Position numbers and translations under genes: made by a program. The notes under the pieces were generated by a model. It searched no databases and was not told where the DNA came from. It saw only the letters and a program-made list of their open reading frames with translations. A stretch of 64,000 bases of DNA from Paenibacillus_D tarimensis_A (GTDB lineage: Bacteria; Bacillota; Bacilli; Paenibacillales; Paenibacillaceae), in the NCBI GenBank assembly GCA_041281825.1, contig CP166298.1:5084001-5148000 (forward strand), read 5' to 3'. This document shows positions 58,343 through 64,000 of the stretch, in pieces (position 1 is the stretch's first letter; every line of letters begins with the position of its first letter).

Positions 58343-59257
58343 ATGAGCTTTAAAGCTTTTAAAAAAGAAATGCCTGATATCTATATTTTAGCTGACAATG
58401 CAGAACGAGCAATAGCTTTCGACCACGTAATTGCTTTAAATCATATGAAGGAAATAGGACGGTTGCTCGTAAATAAGATTCTCTTAAATGAAAGAGTTAA
58501 AATTGAATATTCAGATCCGTTTATAAACCTTGAAGCTTTAATGAACATTGAAATCTTGCCAACTAACTTAGAGATTCCTTTGAAACAACTTGAGTATTTT
58601 GATACTAGAGAAAGCATAGTGTTTATTGATTCGAGTCAAGTAAAAAAGCTTATGTTTGACATTTATGATTTAACTTCCTGGTATTTTAAAACCTATGTTA
58701 ATGACCGTTTCAGTCCTACTCCATTGCTACTTGAACCTCAAATTGCAACCATCGATCCCCTATCCAACTCTAAGTCTCAACCCACGGTTACAAAATCCGT
58801 AATTCATATTGACAATAAGATAGTCGAAGGGATATGGGAAGACGGTAATGAAAATGAATACGATATTGAATTTGAAGCAAACGAGTCTTATCAGGGCCAA
58901 TTGAATAATGGGATGAAGTCTGGTAAGGGGGTATATCGTTGGTCAGATGGGTCTAAGTATGAAGGTCAATGGTATAAAGATAGCGAATATGGTTTTGGTG
59001 TCAAAGAGTACGCTAATGGCGATAGTTATCATGGGGAATGGAAAGAAGGGCTATTCCATGGAATAGGAATTTATAAATGGAATGACGGAACAAGATTTGA
59101 AGGTAACTGGAAGGATAATTTAGAACATGGATATGGTGTTAAAATCTTTAAAGACGGAAGCATACAAAAGGGATTTTGGACATTAGGGGAGTTAGTCTTT
59201 ACTGAGGAGCAGTTGAGAGAAAGCAGGGCTACTATTACTAAAATAGAGGATGAATAA
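58343..59257 (+). CDS. MORN-repeat protein with an N-terminal DUF4145-like domain
   Basis: A 304-residue protein. Residues 1-130 ('FKKEMPDIYILADNAERAIA', 'MKEIGRLLVNKILLNER', 'LMFDIYDLTSWYFKTY') resemble the helical DUF4145 domain of restriction subunits. Residues about 188-285 are four to five MORN repeats ('YQGQLNNGMKSGKGVYRWSDG', in part; 'YEGQWYKDSEYGFGVKEYAN', 'YHGEWKEGLFHGIGIYKWND', 'FEGNWKDNLEHGYGVKIF'). MORN repeats bind lipids or mediate assembly. GAAGGAGG precedes the ATG. The combination is unusual. Confidence 0.8.
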   Translation: MSFKAFKKEMPDIYILADNAERAIAFDHVIALNHMKEIGRLLVNKILLNERVKIEYSDPFINLEALMNIEILPTNLEIPLKQLEYFDTRESIVFIDSSQVKKLMFDIYDLTSWYFKTYVNDRFSPTPLLLEPQIATIDPLSNSKSQPTVTKSVIHIDNKIVEGIWEDGNENEYDIEFEANESYQGQLNNGMKSGKGVYRWSDGSKYEGQWYKDSEYGFGVKEYANGDSYHGEWKEGLFHGIGIYKWNDGTRFEGNWKDNLEHGYGVKIFKDGSIQKGFWTLGELVFTEEQLRESRATITKIEDE

Positions 59258-59276
59258 GAATTAACGAACTGGACGA

Positions 59277-59390
59277 CTACCGACTAAAGTCGGTAGGTTC
59301 CTTTGCGACTGAAAGTCGCTGTTCAGGCTAAAGCCTGCCGAAAAACAACCTGTGGCTAAAGCCACCTGAAGCTTCCGACTGAACTCGGCA
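59277..59390. repeat. Tandem array of five short hairpins with CTAAAG-type loops
   Basis: CTACCGACT-AA-AGTCGGTAG (59277-59296), GCGACT-GAA-AGTCGC (59305-59319), CAGGCT-AA-AGCCTG (59324-59337), GTGGCT-AA-AGCCAC (59352-59365) and an imperfect CCGACTGAACTCGG (59375-59388). Stems differ in sequence while the centre (CT-AA-AG) is conserved. It starts about 20 bases after the MORN gene stop. It may be the structured end of an IS200/IS605-like element or another structured RNA. Confidence 0.75.
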
Positions 59391-59489
59391 TGCTCGCGGG
59401 CTAATCATTGATGTAAAACAATGCCAACTCTAAAAGAATGTAATCTTCTTAGAACATACCGATTGCATGCCGGTATTTTTAATGGTTAT

Positions 59490-59670
59490 CAGCGACGTTA
59501 TTTGCTGGTTTGTCCCATTATTCCAAGGCTAACGGTTGCCAGCGCGCCTATTTGTCCATTTTCACGGTTTTGGGAGCGGATTTCAGCAAATAACGGCAAC
59601 TGCAACCGTTAAAACTTTAAAATGGCGTTTCTTCGCCAAATAGCAGCAAGTACAACCGTTAGCGGAATCA
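59490..59670. repeat. Cluster of TAACGG...CCGTTA intergenic repeats
   Basis: Units such as AAATAACGGCAACTGCAACC (59589, followed by GTTAAAAC), CTAACGGTTGCCAGCGCGCC (59529) and AAATAGCAGCAAGTACAACC (59638, followed by GTTAGCGG). Compared with units elsewhere the arms read AACGG/CCGTT. A further copy is at 63583-63624. The stretch has no gene. Confidence 0.6.
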
Positions 59671-59734
59671 ACATTACAGTGACAAGTGTTTTTTGGAAAC
59701 TAAATAGAGGTCTTAAAAAAAGTTCCTAGTGGAG

Positions 59735-59947
59735 ATGAGCATTGTATCTGAAGCTGTTTTTAATGCTTTCAAACCAGATAAGTTAAATTATGAGCTTCTT
59801 GGCAATGGTGATTCCCATATGCAATGGCACATTTTCCCGAGAAGACTGACTGAACGACTCCCCAAATTTCCTGTTTGGTGAACATCTAGAGAAATTATGT
59901 ATTCAGATGATGTTAAACCCAACGATGAAGGAAGTGTTAACCAATGA
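59735..59947 (+). pseudogene. HIT-family protein remnant
   Basis: The frame 'MSIVSEAVFNAFKPDKLNYE' then 'LLGNGDSHMQWHIFPRR' carries the HIT motif variant HMQWHIF, but the N-terminal half of the domain is missing. A TGA interrupts it after 'KFPVW' (59879-59881). Sense sequence continues ('TSREIMYSDDVKPNDEGSVN') to a stop that overlaps the ATG of the next gene (ATGA). The intact family hydrolyses nucleoside phosphates; this copy is probably dead. Confidence 0.7.
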
Positions 59948-60651
59948 ATTTAGAAATGGTTATGCAGGAGCTTGAAGCTCTTGGTAAGGAACGAACCAAG
60001 AAAATTTACTTATCCAATGGCGCGCACGAACCGCTTTTTGGCGTGGCTACAGGCGATATGAAGCCCATATCCAAGAAAATTAAAAAAAATCAACCTTTGG
60101 CTGAGGAGCTTTACACCACAGGGAACTACGACGCAATGTACTTTGCCGGCATAATTGCAGAACCAAAAACAATGACTGAAGTGGATTTTGAGCGTTGGAT
60201 GGATGCAGCTTATTTTTATATGCTGTCCGATTATGTGGTTGCAGTAACCTTGGCAGAAACAGATATTGCACAAGAAGTTGCCGATAATTGGATCGCAAGC
60301 GGCGAAGAACTGAGAATGTCAGCGGGCTGGAGTTGTTACTGCTGGCTTTTGGGTAATCGACCAGACGGTGAATTTTCCGAAAGCAAAATTGCCAATATGC
60401 TTGAAATTGTGGAAAATACGATTCACGATTCTCCCGAACGAACTAAATACGCCATGAATAATTTTATTTACACAGTGGGGGTATCATATTTGCCGCTCCA
60501 TGATAAGGCGGTCGAGACCGCAAAGGCAGTAGGCCCAGTAGAAGTCAAACGGGACAAGACAAAAAGCAGGTTCCTACTCGCTTCCGAAAATATTCAAAAG
60601 GCAGTAGATAAAAATCAACTTGGTTTCAAACGCAAATATGTAAGGTGTTAA
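59944..60651 (+). CDS. DNA alkylation repair (AlkD-like) protein
   Basis: A 235-residue all-helical HEAT-like protein of the DNA alkylation repair family. 'NGAHEPLFGVATGDMKPISK', 'LAEELYTTGNYDAMYFAGII', 'WMDAAYFYMLSDYVVAVTLA' and 'SAGWSCYCWLLGNRPDGEF' show the repeat pattern. AlkD removes alkylated bases, but several members lack glycosylase residues, so activity is unproved. The start overlaps the end of the HIT remnant. GGAAG is present upstream. Confidence 0.85.
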   Translation: MNLEMVMQELEALGKERTKKIYLSNGAHEPLFGVATGDMKPISKKIKKNQPLAEELYTTGNYDAMYFAGIIAEPKTMTEVDFERWMDAAYFYMLSDYVVAVTLAETDIAQEVADNWIASGEELRMSAGWSCYCWLLGNRPDGEFSESKIANMLEIVENTIHDSPERTKYAMNNFIYTVGVSYLPLHDKAVETAKAVGPVEVKRDKTKSRFLLASENIQKAVDKNQLGFKRKYVRC

Positions 60652-60878
60652 ACAATAGCCTCGCCTCGCGAAGTGGCGGGGTTATATGTTACTTACCTTA
60701 GTCAAAGAAGTTGAATATTGTGGCAGCAAAAGTGGAACAAAGACATTGTAAAAAAACATTAAGCTAAACGGGTACGTTAGTACCATGCACAAGGTTGCCG
60801 GCACCGGCAGCCTGTAGTGAAGTAACTGGCAGGTGACAGCGCGCTGCGGTCGATTATCCGACACCATATTTGTAAAAC

Positions 60879-60905
60879 GGACCGCCCAACGGCGGTCCGT
60901 TTTAT
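60879..60905. terminator. Bidirectional terminator
   Basis: ACGGACCGCC (60877-60886) and GGCGGTCCGT (60891-60900) form a perfect 10-bp stem with a four-base loop. On the plus strand TTTTATTT follows; on the minus strand TTTTACAAAT follows. It separates the AlkD-like gene from the convergent DUF5519 gene. The 280-base gap holds no gene. Confidence 0.8.
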
Positions 60906-60931
60906 TTCCCAAGGTATCCGAGCCGTCTCGC

Positions 60932-61252
60932 CTACGCCTCCGAAGAGACCAACAGGTCATACTTGAATCGAAGCAGATCGAGCGCGCTGCGGACGTCCGT
61001 CTCCGTGCGTAAATGAACCGAAACCCAGTTTGATTCCGGCAGCACGTGGTGCGGTACCGCTTTGCCGAGCCCGATCGCTTCGTCGCGCGCAGCCTTCGGC
61101 AGCATCAGATCGACGAGGGATACGCCGTGCATATGTCCGATTTCCTTCCCGTTCACGACGAATTCCGTCCCGCCGAACCGATGCGGCCGAAGCGACACGC
61201 CGCGCCAGGAACGAACCGTTTCGACCAGCGCCGTTCCGTCCGTTTTCGCCAT
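60932..61252 (-). CDS. DUF5519 (luciferase-family) protein
   Basis: A 106-residue protein. 'SWRGVSLRPHRFGGTEFVVN', 'GKEIGHMHGVSLVDLMLPKA' and 'HHVLPESNWVSVHLRTETDV' are typical of the luciferase-like DUF5519 family, which is not a true luciferase. ATG 61252 follows GGGAGGTG by eight bases; the frame continues upstream into the MFS gene but without a better start. The GC-rich codon use differs from most of the window. Confidence 0.85.
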   Translation of the reverse strand: MAKTDGTALVETVRSWRGVSLRPHRFGGTEFVVNGKEIGHMHGVSLVDLMLPKAARDEAIGLGKAVPHHVLPESNWVSVHLRTETDVRSALDLLRFKYDLLVSSEA

Positions 61253-61259
61253 GACGCCT

Positions 61260-62648
61260 TCACCTCCCTTCAGCCGACAGCCGCGGCTCGGCCAGCCGGC
61301 CCCGACGGAACCGCATCCGGTAATACGCCAGCAATCCCGCATGAAGGATCAGGAAGCCCAAAAACACGTTGGCGTACATTTCGGCGTTCGCGCCCGCGGC
61401 GAGCGGATTCCAGCCGGGCGCATCCATCTCGAGCAGCAAGCCGTAGACGCTCGCGGCCATGCCGGAGGCGATACCAATCGTCAGCGAAAACAGCCCCATG
61501 CCGACGCCGGCCTGCTCTTTCGACAGCGTCTTGGACAGCGAGCTGGCGATGGCGACTTGGATGAACGTTTGGCCGACATTGCCGAATACCAGGAACAACG
61601 GAATCGTCCAAACGGGCGCCGCGCCGGAAAAAGCAGCGAGCAGCGCGAAACAGAGCATCAGCAGCCCGGATGCAAGCGTGTACAGGCTGGCGTCCCCCCT
61701 CCGGTCCGCCAGCTTCCCGCCCGTGCGGCTCAGCGCGGCCGAAGCGACAGCGGCCGGCACGAGCGCAAAGCCGATCCATTCGGACCCGAGCCCGTAGACG
61801 TCGGCGAGCAGCACCGGCGGCAATAAAGCCATGCCGCTCACGACGCAGGAAATCAGAGCCGCCATCGCCAATCCGCCCGCGTAGCTCCGGTTCCGGAACA
61901 ACGCCGGCTGCACGAACGGTTCGGACGCGGTCGCAAGCCGCCAAACGAGCAGGCACAGCGTCAGAGCCGCCGCGGCGAACAACCGCCCCGACAAATAGGT
62001 CGCGCCGAGCAGCGCGAGCGCGACCGTCACGGCAAGCAGCGCGCCCCCGGGCCAATCGAGCTTCCCGGGATTCGGGGCGGGTTCGTCGTTCACGTATTTT
62101 CGGAAAAACGGCACCAACGCCAAAACGAGGACGGGCGGAATGAACAGCCAGCGCCAATCCAGGGCGGCGAGCAGCAGCGCGGCCACGGCGGGGCCGAGCG
62201 CGGTGCCAAGCGCCAAGCCGGCGGCGGTCATGCTCATCGCCCCGCCGCGCCGCTCCGGCGGAAAGTAACGGATCGGAATGAGCATCGCCGCCGCCGGAAC
62301 GACCGACGCGCCGGCCGCCTGCAGGAGGCGGCCGGCCAACGCTTGCCAAAACGCCGACGACGCGAAGCCGATCAGCGAGCCGACGGCAAACGCGAGCAGC
62401 CCGATCGTGAGCAAATTTTTTAGGCGGTATCGGTTCGCCAGCTTACCGTAAACGACGCTTCCGATCGCATAAACGAGAAGATAGCCGGAGGAAAGCCAGC
62501 TCGCCTGGGCCAAGTCGATCTGAAATTCCGCTCTCAGTTCCGGCAGCACGATGTTAAACGTGAGCACGCTCATCGCGCTAAAGACGGCGGTGAACAGCAT
62601 GACGCGCATGATACGCCGGCCGGCGAGTTCTTTGGGTGAAATCTGCAT
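61260..62648 (-). CDS. MFS drug-efflux-type transporter (DHA2-like)
   Basis: A 462-residue transporter with 12-14 helices. 'SWLSSGYLLVYAIGSVVYGK' with 'LANRYRLKNLL' is motif A, and 'GRLLQAAGASVVPAAAMLIP' with 'GLALGTALGPAVAALLL' is the antiporter motif C region. DHA2-like proteins export drugs with protons. The gene is in a strongly GC-rich block and a TetR operator stands just before its start, so induction through the neighbouring TetR protein is likely. Confidence 0.88.
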   Translation of the reverse strand: MQISPKELAGRRIMRVMLFTAVFSAMSVLTFNIVLPELRAEFQIDLAQASWLSSGYLLVYAIGSVVYGKLANRYRLKNLLTIGLLAFAVGSLIGFASSAFWQALAGRLLQAAGASVVPAAAMLIPIRYFPPERRGGAMSMTAAGLALGTALGPAVAALLLAALDWRWLFIPPVLVLALVPFFRKYVNDEPAPNPGKLDWPGGALLAVTVALALLGATYLSGRLFAAAALTLCLLVWRLATASEPFVQPALFRNRSYAGGLAMAALISCVVSGMALLPPVLLADVYGLGSEWIGFALVPAAVASAALSRTGGKLADRRGDASLYTLASGLLMLCFALLAAFSGAAPVWTIPLFLVFGNVGQTFIQVAIASSLSKTLSKEQAGVGMGLFSLTIGIASGMAASVYGLLLEMDAPGWNPLAAGANAEMYANVFLGFLILHAGLLAYYRMRFRRGRLAEPRLSAEGR

Positions 62649-62673
62649 GCGGACAACATCCTTTCATCTCAAT

Positions 62674-62695
62674 GTATGCAAGTACTTACTTACAC
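62674..62695. promoter_or_regulatory. TetR-type operator before the MFS gene
   Basis: GCAAGTACTTACTTACACC (from 62678) shares AAGTACTTACTTAC with the site before the TetR gene at 63318-63337. It lies about 30 bases before the MFS start. Confidence 0.75.
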
Positions 62696-62711
62696 CCTGT
62701 GCAAGAAAAAA

Positions 62712-63296
62712 CTAGGGAGCCAGCGCCCTAGCGAAAAGATCGACGCTCCGCTCGATAAACGTGTCGAGCGTAACGTCCGAATTCGATTTCTCCAGCAAAT
62801 TGCTGCTGAACGCCCCCAGATTCATCCACATGAACGACATGGCCGTAATTTCCGGATCGATCGGGGCGATTTTCCCTTGTTCAAGGAGCGTCGAGAAATA
62901 GTTCGTCAGCAGCTTCTTCAGTTGGACCGGATGCTGCGAAGCGTGCTTGTGCACTTCCTCGGGCAGCCGGCTGCCGCCCTTATGCGCGATATCGAGCAGC
63001 TTCCGGTTCCGGTTCATGATCGCATGGTACGTCCGTCCGATCAACAGCAAATCCGTCCGCACGTCCCACGTCAGCCGCTCGTTGAACAGCTTCGTCATTT
63101 CGCCGGCGTAATGGTACCGCTCGAACGCGGCGACGAGCAGCGCCTGTTTGCTGCCGAAATGCCGAAACAGCGTCACTTCGCTGACTCCGGCCGCCGCGGC
63201 GATCTCCTTCGTCGTCGTCCCGTCGTACCCTTGTTCCGCGATCAGGTCGATCGCTGCCAATATCAACTTGTCGCCGGTGCTAGCCGCTTGGTTCAC
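62712..63296 (-). CDS. TetR-family transcriptional regulator
   Basis: A 194-residue repressor. The N-terminal helix-turn-helix is 'TKEIAAAAGVSEVTLFRHFG' (residues 28-47), followed by a ligand-binding helical domain. It lies upstream of the MFS gene on the same strand, and both genes carry the same TAAGTACTTA-type operator, so it should repress itself and the exporter. Confidence 0.92.
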   Translation of the reverse strand: MNQAASTGDKLILAAIDLIAEQGYDGTTTKEIAAAAGVSEVTLFRHFGSKQALLVAAFERYHYAGEMTKLFNERLTWDVRTDLLLIGRTYHAIMNRNRKLLDIAHKGGSRLPEEVHKHASQHPVQLKKLLTNYFSTLLEQGKIAPIDPEITAMSFMWMNLGAFSSNLLEKSNSDVTLDTFIERSVDLFARALAP

Positions 63297-63317
63297 GAAT
63301 CGTTCCTGCTCCTTTCT

Positions 63318-63337
63318 TTAGTAAGTACTTACTTACA
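63318..63337. promoter_or_regulatory. TetR-type operator before the TetR gene
   Basis: AGTAAGTACTTACT (63320-63333) is a perfect 14-bp palindrome followed by TACATC. The related site before the MFS gene shares 14 bases. It lies 24 bases before the TetR start. Confidence 0.8.
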
Positions 63338-63346
63338 TCTTATTAT

Positions 63347-63580
63347 TCACAAATTGAATCGCGCTGTCAAGCCCGCGACGTCGACGATTTTCGCGGCGAT
63401 CCGGTGAAGCGGCACGACGTAATCGACGGCGCCCCTCTCGATCGCCAGGCGCGGCATGCCGAATACGACGCACGTCTCCTCCGCTTCGGCGATCGCCGTG
63501 CAATCGGCCGACCGCTTGGCGAGCGCGAGCGCTTCAGCCCAGTCGGAGACCATGCCGGTCATGACGACGAAATGAGTACG
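63347..63580 (-). pseudogene. CheB methylesterase, C-terminal remnant
   Basis: The frame 'HFVVMTGMVSDWAEALALA' followed by 'TCVVFGMPRLAIERGAVDYV' and 'VPLHRIAAKIVD' is the C-terminal end of the CheB chemotaxis methylesterase (MTGMGxDGA form in intact proteins; here MVSDWA). Everything before 'HFVV' is missing, cut by a TAACGG repeat unit at 63583. It has no ribosome site. Confidence 0.75.
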
Positions 63581-63628
63581 TAACGGTCATTTACCAAAAG
63601 GCGGTATACTGCCAACCGTTAGGTTCAA

Positions 63629-63665
63629 TGAAAAGCAAAAACAGGCTGCCCGCTGGACAGCCTGT
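63629..63665 (-). terminator. Terminator of the DJ-1 gene
   Basis: ACAGGCTG (63641-63648) and CAGCCTGT (63658-63665) pair around nine bases; on the minus strand TTTTTGCTTTTC follows, 26 bases after the gene's stop. Confidence 0.8.
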
Positions 63666-63690
63666 ACCGCAATAGCACCGATAGGGTGGA

Positions 63691-64000
63691 TTATTTCACC
63701 AACCGCAAAAATTCACGCATAAAACCGGGCAAGTCCGGCCACGCATGGCCGGAGACCAGCTTGCCGTCCACATGAAGCGTGTCCGGTGCATAGCGGGCGC
63801 CAAGCTGCTCGACGTCCAGGCGACAGGCATTGTACGCGGACATGGTGCGCCCTTCAAAGAAGCTCGTATCCTTGAGCGAAGCAAATACTTGGGCCGCATG
63901 GCAGATCGCACCGACCGGCTTGTCCGACTCAAGAAAATAACGGAGAATACGCGGCACATGTTCGTTCGTCCGGATATATTCAGGCGCCCGGCCGCCAGGG
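63691..64000 (-). CDS. DJ-1/PfpI-family protein, truncated by window edge
   Basis: The frame is open to the window end. 'PGGRAPEYIRTNEHV' is the conserved loop before the nucleophile elbow, and 'VGAICHAAQVFAS' holds the catalytic Cys. 'MSAYNACRLDVEQLGARY' and 'DGKLVSGHAWPDLPGFMREF' match the PfpI-like C-terminus. Members act as deglycases, proteases or chaperones; the N-terminus is missing here, so the branch is not assigned. Confidence 0.85.
   Translation of the reverse strand, partial: PGGRAPEYIRTNEHVPRILRYFLESDKPVGAICHAAQVFASLKDTSFFEGRTMSAYNACRLDVEQLGARYAPDTLHVDGKLVSGHAWPDLPGFMREFLRLVK

Noticed and set aside
60682..60960. 92-codon minus-strand frame in the gap after the AlkD-like gene
   Set aside because: It runs through a terminator hairpin, lacks a ribosome site and shows no family.
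61270..62349. Very long minus-strand frame overlapping the MFS gene, and plus-strand frames opposite it
   Set aside because: High GC makes long open frames by chance; the composition (Arg-rich, Ala-rich) is typical of a shadow and the MFS frame has real motifs.

Overview
The window looks like chromosome from a spore-former of the Paenibacillaceae (Paenibacillus or close relative). The basis is moderate GC, strong GGAGG-type ribosome sites with frequent GTG/TTG starts, T-box and ZTP riboswitches, a heterocycloanthracin-type bacteriocin cluster and many typical Bacillales small families (DUF975, DUF2203, DUF817, DUF2975, PadR/HAAS, WYL, DedA). No rRNA, tRNA, CRISPR array or complete prophage was found. 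Family names come from recognition of the translated sequence, not from a search.

Layout. 1-3.4 kb: 3' part of an ABC exporter, a GNAT acetyltransferase and a frameshifted IS1595-type transposase. 3.5-5.5 kb: a divergent histidyl-tRNA synthetase and a small gene behind an attenuator that carries a His-codon leader peptide. 5.5-11 kb: VOC and GyrI-like small-molecule proteins, two papain-like/BtrH-like proteins, a 21-bp repeat array, and an ECF sigma factor fused to the same BtrH-like domain. 11.5-24.6 kb: a metabolic and regulatory mixture (DapA-like, two LysR, MFS/DJ-1, MocR, DapB-like dehydrogenase, methyltransferase, APH-like kinase). 24.7-33.7 kb: a stand-alone AICAR transformylase under a ZTP riboswitch, WYL regulator, DedA, a split sigma factor/BtrH-like pair, an APH-like kinase and a P450. 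34-40.2 kb: a thiazole/oxazole-modified peptide cluster on the minus strand with an 18-Cys precursor, F protein, YcaO cyclodehydratase and SagB-type dehydrogenase, plus a second copy of the 21-bp repeat array. 40.4-45.4 kb: DUF975 protein, a divergent ArgRS behind an Arg T-box, a divergent UMP kinase behind a leader-peptide/terminator element, and a methyltransferase. 45.7-50.9 kb: a Fur-boxed nickel/metallophore-type ABC importer operon. 51-60.6 kb: diguanylate cyclase, gene remnants, small membrane and regulator pairs, a MORN-repeat protein and an AlkD-like protein. 60.9-63.6 kb: a GC-rich block with DUF5519, an MFS exporter and its TetR regulator, each with a matching operator. The end carries a CheB remnant and a truncated DJ-1 protein.

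Four themes connect the window. First, divergent paralogues of housekeeping enzymes (HisRS, ArgRS, UMP kinase) each have their own inducible leader RNA. Second, four paralogous BtrH-like domains occur here, one fused to an ECF sigma factor and one encoded next to a separate sigma factor. Third, a 21-bp repeat family sits directly upstream of ribosome sites in both the BtrH-like region and the bacteriocin cluster. Fourth, imperfect palindromes built on AATAACGGA...TCCGTTATT fill at least four intergenic gaps.
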